NCBI GenBank assembly: GCA_948470475.1
Contig: OX419338.1
Coordinates: 33,300,382 to 33,364,381, forward strand
Source: Galaxea fascicularis
Lineage: Eukaryota > Cnidaria > Anthozoa > Scleractinia > Euphylliidae
Direction: 5' to 3'
Length of the DNA stretch: 64,000 bases
The first letter of the stretch is position 1; every line of letters begins with the position of its first letter. Both the position numbers and the translations under genes were made by a program. The notes below the pieces were generated by a model. The model was given only the letters and a program-made list of their open reading frames with translations. It was not told the origin of the DNA and did not search any database. Below, one piece after another: positions 51,199-59,323 of this stretch.

Positions 51199-51654
51199 TT
51201 ACTTCAGCTTGCGCCTTTTCCTTTTAGGCTCTTCAGTCGCTAAGCCCTCGTCCTCCTTTCTCAACGACTTTCTGGCACTCTCGCTGCTGTTGATCAACAC
51301 GTCCAGTCTTTCAAGATATGCTTGGTCACCATACAATTCATAAATGACTGGAATCTCAAGCCCTAGACCGCCACCTCTGTTAATCCTCTTCCCGCAGATT
51401 ATAGACAACCCTCTGTGGTTGTCCCTTTTCAGAAAGCACGACACAATTTTCGACAGCCCCAGAGGAATGTGTCCTACAATGCGTCCATTTTCTTCTGTTA
51501 CGGCCACAGCAAATCTATCTTTTGCATTTTCTGGTTCTCGCTGAAGTGTCAATTGCTTGTTAATTTCAGGCTCAAATACATCTTTGTAGGCGTGATGACC
51601 TCTCATCCAAGAAAAATATCGCTTGCATTCCTCATTAGTACGTTGTTCTGCCAT
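51199..51654 (-). CDS. HIRAN-like protein encoded by the pogo transposon
   Basis: A complete 151-residue frame. Residues about 18-108 match the HIRAN pattern: RGHHAY (18-23), LQREPENAKDRFAVAV (37-52), then GRIVGHIP (57-64), a helix ending SCFLK (72-76), and the closing strand PVIYELYG (102-109). This corresponds segment by segment to the HLTF HIRAN domain (LQRDPNNPYD, then QVGH). HIRAN domains bind 3' single-stranded DNA ends, and in HLTF act at stalled replication forks. The C-terminus is a basic nuclear-localisation-type tail (PKRKRRKLK, 143-151). The gene is divergent from the transposase with 224 bp between start codons and lies inside the terminal repeats, so it travels with the element. 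It has no catalytic domain. Family assignment rests on pattern reading only. Confidence 0.75.
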   Translation of the reverse strand: MAEQRTNEECKRYFSWMRGHHAYKDVFEPEINKQLTLQREPENAKDRFAVAVTEENGRIVGHIPLGLSKIVSCFLKRDNHRGLSIICGKRINRGGGLGLEIPVIYELYGDQAYLERLDVLINSSESARKSLRKEDEGLATEEPKRKRRKLK

Positions 51655-51878
51655 GATGTATTAATGATGTGCTGTTCACGAATTGCAAGTCTTGCGAGTT
51701 ATGATGAATGCGTGTTACAAAATGTACTTTCACTGCGTTAACAGCGTGTGTTCGCATTGCGAAACGTAATTTCCGGTTTCAGAAAACTATTTCACAAGCC
51801 ATGTGCCATGTGCTTTGGTCATTTCATCGAGTTGACTGCAGTTGAACGAGTTTTCAGGATTTTCATGTACCTTTTGTC
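51655..51878. promoter_or_regulatory. Divergent promoter region of the transposon genes
   Basis: These 224 bp separate the start codons of the HIRAN-like gene (-) and the transposase (+), so they must carry both promoters or a shared bidirectional one. No clear TATA box is visible. Confidence 0.5.
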
Positions 51879-53492
51879 ATGTCAGAGCGGAATTCCAGTA
51901 AGAAATCAAAAAAACCGAGGAATGAGCTGTCTTTGGATCAGCGTTTCAAAATAGTAGAAGAACACGAGGGAGGAAATAGCTCCGTACGTCAACTTGCTGA
52001 AAAGTATGCGTGTGGAAAAACCCAAGTAAGCAACATTCTTAAGAATAAAGAAAAAATAAGAGAAGAGTATGAAAGAGGGCTGCCTATAGCAAGAAAGCGA
52101 AATCGTACTTCCCAGTACTCGGACCTAAACGATTCTGTTTGGGAATGGTTTAAGAAGAAAAACGACCAGCATGTACCAGTTGACGGCCCCATGATCCAAG
52201 AGTTTGCCCAAAAGGCAGCAGAGCATCTTGATTACTCTGATTTCAAGGCATCAAGTGGTTGGCTCACAAGGTTTAAAGAGCGACATAATCTTTCCCAGCA
52301 CAAAGTTTGTGGAGAATCAGCGGACGTCTCAGAAGATACAGTAGCTTCGTGGAAAGAGCGTCTGGGATCCATTATTTCTGGTTATGACCCGACAGACATT
52401 TGGAACCTGGATGAAACCGGCTTCCTGTTTCGCGCCTTACCCGACAAGAGCCTTTCAGAGAAAGCCAAAAAATGCAAGGGTGGCAAGAAATCAAAGGAAC
52501 GCTTAACTGCCGCCTTGCTGGTTTCTGCAACAGGGGAAAGGAGAAAGCCCATTGTCATTGGAAAGTACGCAAATCCAAGGTGCCTAAAAAATTTCAATAG
52601 AAATGATCTGCCTTGCGAATATTTCAATCAAGCCAAGGCATGGATGACGTCAGATCTCCTCCACAAGATTCTAAGTCAATTGAACAGCTTCTTCAAAAGC
52701 AAAAACAGGTCAATATTGCTTTTTCTGGACTCTGCTGGTTGCCACCCGTATGACCTTAAAGGCCGTTACTCCAATGTCAAACTTGTGTTTTTTCCTGTAA
52801 ATTGCACGTCAAAACTTCAACCCCTAGACTTAGGCGTAATCCAGAACTTTAAGGTACACTACAAGAAGTTACTGTTAAGGCATGTTATCACCCTGGCTTC
52901 GGAGGAAAACAGCGCAAGTGACATCGCTAAAACCCTCGATGTTCTGCAAGCCATGAACTGGATGGCAACTGCATGGTCCAAAGTCGAGGCTTCAACAATA
53001 AGCAAGTGCTTTGCTGCTGGTGGAATATCAGCTGACGTTGCAGAAGTAGACGATGAAGGCGACCCTTTTAATGACCTGGACACAGAACTTCAGGATCTGA
53101 TTGAACAGGCTGCACCTAGCTGTGGTATTAACACCGAGACATTGATCCGATCAGAAGACGAATTACCAGTCTGTTATAGCATTTGCAACGAACAGCAGCT
53201 TCTGGACTCAATCAGTAACCAGAGTCAAGAAATTGTGATTGAAGATGATGGCGAAAGTGGGAGTGAAAACGAAGAGAGTGAAAGTTCATCCGCGGCTTGC
53301 CCACAGACTTCCACTCTAAAAAGCTTTGCAGAAGTTGTTGCCAGTGTTCAAGAAATACAGCGTTTCCTTGTACAGCATGGGCAAGTCTCACTGGCAAGTG
53401 ATTTTAGTAGTCTTGGTGATAAAGTCAGTGAAACTGCTGTCAAACGAAGAAAGCATCAAAGCACGCTGGATGACTATTTTAAGAAGAAATAA
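51879..53492 (+). CDS. pogo/Tigger (CENP-B-like) transposase with C-terminal PIP box
   Basis: An intact 537-residue frame. Residues about 15-60 are the psq-type N-terminal helix-turn-helix (QLAEKYACGKTQVSNILKNK). About 80-140 are the CENPB-type second DNA-binding domain (SSGWLTRFKERHNLS). The DDE domain has its three aspartates at D178 (NLDETG), D284 (LLFLDSAGCHP) and D317 (LQPLDLGVIQNFK); the 32-residue gap between the last two fits pogo-family DDD enzymes. An acidic serine-rich stretch spans about 452-472. The final residues QSTLDDYF (527-534) form a canonical PCNA-interacting (PIP) box followed by KKK. It should act in the nucleus, cutting and pasting the element at TA sites. Nothing suggests inactivation. 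The aataaa at 53488-53493 overlaps the stop codon. Confidence 0.93.
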   Translation: MSERNSSKKSKKPRNELSLDQRFKIVEEHEGGNSSVRQLAEKYACGKTQVSNILKNKEKIREEYERGLPIARKRNRTSQYSDLNDSVWEWFKKKNDQHVPVDGPMIQEFAQKAAEHLDYSDFKASSGWLTRFKERHNLSQHKVCGESADVSEDTVASWKERLGSIISGYDPTDIWNLDETGFLFRALPDKSLSEKAKKCKGGKKSKERLTAALLVSATGERRKPIVIGKYANPRCLKNFNRNDLPCEYFNQAKAWMTSDLLHKILSQLNSFFKSKNRSILLFLDSAGCHPYDLKGRYSNVKLVFFPVNCTSKLQPLDLGVIQNFKVHYKKLLLRHVITLASEENSASDIAKTLDVLQAMNWMATAWSKVEASTISKCFAAGGISADVAEVDDEGDPFNDLDTELQDLIEQAAPSCGINTETLIRSEDELPVCYSICNEQQLLDSISNQSQEIVIEDDGESGSENEESESSSAACPQTSTLKSFAEVVASVQEIQRFLVQHGQVSLASDFSSLGDKVSETAVKRRKHQSTLDDYFKKK

Positions 53493-53808
53493 AAGCATGT
53501 GATATCTGACTTAAACAGCCTGACGTTTGGCCAGGTTTCTTTTCAGTTGATGACAGTCTGCACAGTGAACTGCAGGGGACAGTTACTGTTTCAAATAGAC
53601 CGAGTTTGATATTTTTTTTAAATTAATATTTCAGTTTCAGTTCACGTTGTTACGTTTTTATTCGGAACGGCAATTGAAGGACCGTATCGTTAAATGTGGT
53701 GTTTATCGTATACTTGGCACATTTAACACATTAAAGATATAAAATTACCCCACTGGTATAGTGTATATTAACTCAGCACCCTTTAATGGCACTTTTATTT
53801 CCGTACCC
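53493..53808. other. 3' non-coding part of the pogo element
   Basis: AT-rich sequence between the transposase stop and the right subterminal repeats. No further reading frame or structured motif stands out. Confidence 0.5.
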
Positions 53809-53836
53809 CGCTATTACGGACTCTCGCTATTACGGA
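53809..53836 (+). repeat. Right subterminal repeats (two copies of the 12-mer)
   Basis: cgctattacgga occurs at 53809-53820 and 53825-53836, with the same 16-bp period and the same orientation on the + strand as the four left copies. Relative to the element ends, left and right sets are therefore oppositely arranged. Confidence 0.85.
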
Positions 53837-53855
53837 CACTAAACGCCGGTCCCGA

Positions 53856-53883
53856 GGGTGTCCGTTATAACGAGAGTTGACTG
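53856..53883 (-). repeat. Right terminal inverted repeat of the pogo element
   Basis: On the complementary strand it reads cagtcaactctcgttataac then ggacaccc. The TA at 53884-53885 follows immediately. Confidence 0.85.
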
Positions 53884-53885
53884 TA

Positions 53886-54385
53886 TCAGGAGTATTCAAG
53901 CGCGCCGGGTGTTATACATCAAGAAAATTAGTTCCGTAGTTTAAGCTCTCTAATCAGGGGGTATACGCGTTATGTCATCACCCCCATGTTGGTGTACGGT
54001 GAACAAAAGATTTCTCACTAGCTTCTCTCGTTATTGTCCGCCAACATGACCGCGAACCCAATGTCATTCGAATCTCTAGAGACTGGTTACATACTCTCTA
54101 TAAATTATGTGATTAAGTGAGATTATTTTCAGTTTACATTGAGCTTCCTAGGTGGTTGTGATTGTAAGAGATTTAAGGACGTTCACGTGAAATTTTCAAA
54201 CGTTGATTTTTTTTTTCTGAGACTTTTACGACTGTAAGATGATGTGTTAGTTATGTCAGAAATGTAAAAAAAGATAGGGGGTCATCGACTTCGTTTTGGA
54301 GATAACATGTCCGGAGGAACACCTAAATCTAAAAAAGTCGATTTTGTCAGCGAATAAGGCCACAGTGCCTGTAAGCTCAGAAATA
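53886..54385. other. Spacer between transposon and right arm
   Basis: The first 50 bp or so (to about 53935) continue the module seen after 48916 (aggagtattcaagcgcgccg), showing where the pre-insertion sequence resumes. From about 53940 to 54385 the sequence is unlike the arms and has no recognised gene. Confidence 0.6.
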
Positions 54386-56116
54386 TTGTGAGACAAGGGC
54401 CCGATAAGATTACAACAATAATATGAACATTACTTCACGATGTGCAACGATAAAGCCTTCAATAAAGTAAACTTTAGGTGGTAAGCGTGTGGTAAAAAGG
54501 GCCTGTTTTTCACCATGACCATAACCATTACAGTAAGCAAGAAATTATCTGGTCCATAGACACTCTTAACTCTCTTTTACGACATTTTCAAAGTTGAACA
54601 ATTTAAAACAAATGCAGTCGGTACACACAATTAACATTGACGACTTGTAACGACGAACTGCAAACTTTTGTTACGCTACACTCTTTTTCGTTAACACGCC
54701 CAACCCGTTAGTAACACGGATCCTTCAATCTAGTCGCATTGGCAGAGCAAATATTGAACCAATCGTACTCAAACAACAATTTGAAGAACAATATTCACTG
54801 TTCAAGTGTTTCACCTGACACAATTTAGCATGTACTAGTATTCAACCATGTTTATTGTGCCGGACACTACTTTGTGGCGCGCAGTAGTCACTCGACGGCC
54901 TGAAGACTACTTCGTGCAGCATGCAACCACAAAACTTTGCAAAATGTAGCAGTTTGTGAGAAAAGAGGACTGCAACATGTAGTCGATGTCAGAGGCGATG
55001 ATTCCTTTGAAGAGGCCAGAAACAGTAGCCATCAATGAAGTAATTTTTAGATGGTGGGCTCGCGCTAAAATGGCGCATTTTTTACCATGACCATCACCAT
55101 TACAGTAAACAAGAAATTATCTGGTCCAAAGACACTCTAAACTCTATTTTACGACATTTTCAAAGTTGAACAATTTAAAACAAATGCAGTCGGTACACAA
55201 AATTAACAAACGCCAAACTGCAAACTTATGTTACGCTACACTCTTTTTCGTTAACACGCCCAACCCGTTAATAACACGGCTCCTTCAATCTAGTCACATT
55301 CGCAGAGCAAATGTTGAACCAATCGTACTTAAACAACAATTTGAAGAACAATATTCACTGTTCAAGTGTTTCACCTGACAGAATTTAGCATGTACTAGTG
55401 TTCAACCATGTTTATTGTGCCGGACACTACTTTGTGGCGTGCAGTAGTCACTCGACGGCCTGAAGACTACTTCGTGTAGAATGGAACCACAAAACTTTGC
55501 AAAATGTAGCAGTTTGTGAGAAAAGAGGACTGTAACATGTAGTAGATGCCAGAAACAATGATTCCCTTGAAGAGGCCAAAAACAGTAGCCGCCAATGAAG
55601 TAAATTTTAGATGGTGGGCTCGCGCTAAAATGGCGCATTTTTCACCATTACCATAACAACCGCAGAAAGCAAGCCGCAAACTTTACGCGTTTCATACTAT
55701 TTACACCATAAAGTCGCCTTTAGAACGCTTTTAAGCTTTCTAATTTCAGTCAAATTAATTCGTTCTACGGAACTAATTTTCTTGATGTATAACACCCGGC
55801 GCGCTTGAATACTCCTGATACAGTACACCGTTTGCTTTGATACCTTTGTTACTCGACGCATTATCCGTGTGCCGGCTAGATTTACTTATCACGGGAAAAT
55901 TGAGCTCATCTCACTCAATCCCTTTATTTGCCAACATAGAAATGTAAAGTTAATTACAGTAACATTTCCCAAACCGGCACCTTGCCAGTAAGTTATATCC
56001 AACCGCACAACTGATAAAACTGGGATGCATATCAGTACTTGACACTAAAACGGCCCTTGAACTATTACATGTGGAAAGTGACCAACCCTTTAAGTAAATG
56101 GAACGGTTTGTGCAAT
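54386..56116. repeat. Right arm of the large inverted repeat
   Basis: The reverse complement of 48628-50349. It ends on the inside where the arms diverge after gtctcaca, and on the outside near ccatttacttaaaggg. It contains the same non-coding short open frames as the left arm. The uninterrupted pogo target (actgtatcagg, inverted) lies at 55814-55824. Confidence 0.9.
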
Positions 56117-57066
56117 TAAGTCTTTGCCAAATATTGTTTAAGTGGACCTATTTATTGAACTTAAGTCAACTGGTGAGGTTCCGTAAAGGACAAGTTCGCA
56201 TCTAGCGACCATACTTTCACACGCCTTGCAGCCGCAAGATGGCAGGATTCGACGTCCCATTCATAGAAATCTTGATTATTTTTTTTTTAACTTCCCACAT
56301 TGATTTCTTGATCATTTTTGGACAACGCAGAGATAATTGTAAATAAAATCTGTTCAGTCGGGAAAGAAAAGTAGGGGTCACCGACCATTTACGAGAGTAA
56401 ACTGAAGGCGAAGGGGATGCAACAGCTACCATCCTTATACTTGCTTAGGTTTCTTTCTCATTGCACGTGCTGGATGGCTAACGTGGCATGACCTTGCATC
56501 ATGGATTTCGTGCGCAGTAGGGATGCGCGTGAACAATTAGCGCAAATAATCATGTTTCATCCTTTATCGGAAACGACAAGTAAATTTTGTCTTCTTTTCA
56601 TTCTTCTTCTCTTTATTCACTTCTCCTTCTCCTTCATCACTCCTCCTGCAACAAAAAAATTGTTTTAGACGTTTGCTTTTTTTCCCCCAAGGGATGTGTG
56701 CAGCACACGCAAACAGAAACAATCACCGTCTGGTTTTAGTAGAATGAACCAAAGAAACGAGGAAGAAAAAAAGACTAATACCGCTCTGATTTCATCTCTC
56801 TGCCAATTTCCCATTTGATCAAGATTTTACAATGAGTACTCCCCTCTTCCTGCTCTCTCCCCAGCTACAAGGCTGTTAGAATGCCAAGTTGTGTTTTTGT
56901 TTTGTTTTGTTTTTCAGTTAATGAAGTCACACCTATCTTCGGTAAAAACATTGGGAATTTGTTGGTCTTTAGTAAAACATACCTTGCATTATGTCAAAGA
57001 TGATTTATCATGACTTACATTTGCAATAACAAAGACTTTGTAGTCCCCCAAAGAGGGAGGACCGAC
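56117..57066. other. Intergenic interval, no gene seen
   Basis: It contains T-rich tracts (56278-56290), a pyrimidine-rich stretch (about 56590-56645) and ttttgttttgttttg near 56900. No coding exon is recognised. The part next to 57066 may be 3' untranslated sequence of the minus-strand gene described next. Confidence 0.45.
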
Positions 57067-59063
57067 CTACTTTAGCAGTAGGTTGGTGTTTGGGCCAATG
57101 GGCCCACACCTCTTCAGTCTGGCCGAGGTGTGCACCCACTTGCCAGCGTTACTTGATGCTTCCCGCAAGGCACCATACTTTACAATGAAGAACTTTCTGT
57201 TCTGAAAAGGAAAATGAATTTCGCATTATTCATTACATTTATCACCACTCAATGATCAAAGAGATTTAAAATTAACAAGAGAAATAGAGGAAATGAATTA
57301 CCATACCAGCTATACTGACCACATTTTCAAGGCTGTGCTCTAAGAGAAGTAGTTGGGTGCCCAAACCTCTAAACCCTTGAAATCCAGGGCACCCAGCATA
57401 TAAGTTTGGTGCAAAAACTAATATTTCCTGGTTGCCCGATGGCAAAAGTAAGTCGCCAGGGGCGACCGGGCGCCGCTTGAGCACAGCCCTAATTTTTTAG
57501 CAATATTAGACTCACATAATTTATGTACACTGAATGCATATCACCACTGTTATTATAAGTTTATATAAAAAAAAAAACATCCAAGTTGATGTGCCTTTTA
57601 ACAGCTACAGTGTTCATGTACCTGTATGTGTCATGTTTACAGAGGACCCTCATGCAGCCACCTCATCACCTCGCTGCTTGTCACAGGAGCATGAGTAAAT
57701 CAACTCAATCCCATCATTATCATCCTCATTTTCTGAGAGAAATGGACATCCTTTTCTCTGAAGAGAGGTATAGCGTGTCTCCTGTATAACAAAAGGAAAT
57801 TTGACTTAGTTAAAACATTAATTTTATTGTAGCTATAACTATACCTTTTTTATAACATAGCTGATAAATTCGTGTAGTTACATTGAACTTTAAAAGCATG
57901 CCTCATAGTCCTATTATGTACACTGATGATGTAGGAGAGGGAATTTTTCTTTAGACAATATTCAAACTACTGTGTTGAAAACAATATTTTATTGGTTCAT
58001 GCATCAAAGGTGAGTTCATCTACCATGGAGATATGAAGCACTTGGGAAGTTCGAGAGCACATAAGAAGGTAGTGTTGACCTGGGCTATGTCTTGAGCAAC
58101 TCTTACACATCTTTCATGCTCTCCAAACTTCCTGCATGCTTCATATCTCAATGAACACACCGTGAAACATTAACCAATAGCTGTTCTTGAACTTATCAGC
58201 GGTTATCAGTTCTCCTTTACATTGCCCCCATTCGCATGCTGGGGAAAAGTACCAAGATAAAAACGAAACAACGTCCATGAAGTAGCCAACACAGTCTCCA
58301 GACTTGAATCTAGCCGAAATTGCTGCTAAGGAAGCTTTGCAACTCCATTTATGATCGACTAGACAATGTCAATAAAATGAAGAACCAACTCTTTAAATAT
58401 TGAGGTCATTGCAATCCTCGATGCGTCGCGAAATGCGCCAAAACGCGAGGAAAAACGGAAACAAACGCCGGCATATTGAAAGTGAAATGTCTCTTGACTG
58501 TAGCATTCAGGTATCTAATAAAGAAGCTTTACAATTCAATTCCTGGTTAACTAAACAATGTAATTAAAACGAAGAACCATCTCACTAAATATTGAGGTCA
58601 TTGCCACCCTCGATGGGTCGCAAACTGTGCCAAACCTAAACGCAAGGAAAAACGGAAACAAACACCGCCATATTGAAAGTGACAAATATTTCATGTCCCT
58701 TAATTAACTGTAGCATTCAGTTATATTGTCCCCTGAATGTAGGAATCATGTGAGTTTACCGTGTTCAGCGTTTGATAAATAACGCTTCGCGTGATCTGCC
58801 AACATTGTTTTACCAGTAAGTAACTGTTAACTGTCGATAAAGACCTACTATTCCAGTCTTAACCTGTAGTCAAAAAATCATTTATTAAATGAGAGTTGAG
58901 ATAAAACTCCACACGGCCTATGACTTACCAAACTACACGTATCTTCCTCATCGGAACTCGAATTATGGACCTCCGGAACGGCTCTTCTGGCGTGTTTAGA
59001 AGGAGAAGCGATTGGAGCGCAATCACTAAAATCGCTTGGCCATTCTCTTCTCCTCGGAATCAA
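57067..59063 (-). CDS. Unrecognised gene, three candidate exons, 5' end unresolved
   Basis: Three minus-strand segments join in phase 0. The first (about 59063-58929) ends SSSDEEDTCSL and is followed by a perfect donor, gtaagt. The second (57781-57662) has acceptor ttatacag, contains GCPFLSENEDDNDGIELIYS and ends GDE before a weak donor, gtggct. The third (57201-57067) has acceptor ccttttcag, encodes NRKFFIVKYGALREASSNAG then KWVHTSARLKRCGPIG, and stops at tag. Coding character is clearest in the third. No ATG is found in frame in the first segment and a stop lies just upstream (59064-59066), so an upstream exon or a different start is needed. Further exons may lie in the introns. I do not recognise the family. 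Its 5' side faces OVCA2 head to head. Confidence 0.45.
57329..57490. mobile_element. About 160-bp MITE in an intron
   Basis: The ends ggctgtgctc (57331-57340) and gagcacagcc (57479-57488) are perfect 10-bp inverted repeats. Inside are gggtgccc and ggttgccc words in both orientations. A 70-codon minus-strand frame over it is a by-product. The superfamily is not resolved. Confidence 0.55.
57990..58179. mobile_element. Imperfect palindromic (foldback) MITE, about 190 bp
   Basis: The left half begins tattggttcatg and contains gagatatgaagca and gggaagttcgagagca. The right half is its diverged reverse complement (tgctctccaaacttcc, tgcttcatatctc, aaccaata). The two halves pair over most of their length, leaving a small loop near 58080-58100. 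It lies in an intron of the minus-strand gene. Confidence 0.7.
58328..58715. repeat. Tandem duplication of about 192 bp
   Basis: Two diverged copies are offset by about 192-194 bp. Landmarks are gaagcttt-caa (58332 and 58525), attgaggtcattgc (58400 and 58592), gaggaaaaacggaaacaaac or its close variant, and tatattgaaagtga-like ends followed by ctgtagcattcag. They are inside an intron and non-coding. Confidence 0.75.
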
Positions 59064-59082
59064 TCACGGCATCCGACTGCAT

Positions 59083-59323
59083 TAGCTTGCTCACTGGCAC
59101 TTCACGTTCATTCGCATCACTTACGATTGTGCACGAAACTGACCAGTGGAATCGCAGTCTCGTGGTACAAGAAAGGGCCTTTTGGGTCCCATATCCTCAT
59201 TTGTACCATAGTAACCCTCCCCAAAAGTGACCCGTTTTATGCCTCTTGGGCCAGTGGTATCACCTTTTGTGGAAAGCGGTAGATTCAATCTTGTTACCAG
59301 GGCCTTCTCGATTTAAGACAACA
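59083..59323. promoter_or_regulatory. Possible bidirectional promoter of OVCA2 and the minus-strand gene
   Basis: The interval between the two head-to-head transcription units. The OVCA2 start sits in acaacatggcgg, a YY1-like context common at metazoan TATA-less starts. The region also holds the inverted copy (59181-59209) of the 29-bp word seen at 46604-46632. Confidence 0.35.

Larger units (their letters stand above)
50857..53883 (+). mobile_element. Complete pogo/Tigger-type DNA transposon with two genes
   Basis: The ends are inverted repeats starting CAGTCAACTC (50857-50883 and 53856-53883), about 27-28 bp each with several differences. The right end is followed by TA (53884-53885). The uninterrupted sequence actgtatcagg occurs at 48911-48921 and, inverted, at 55814-55824, which identifies the target as its TA. 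The 3,027-bp interior carries a DDD transposase (+) and a divergent HIRAN-like gene (-), plus six 12-bp subterminal repeats. Both reading frames are intact, which argues for a recent insertion. Confidence 0.88.
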
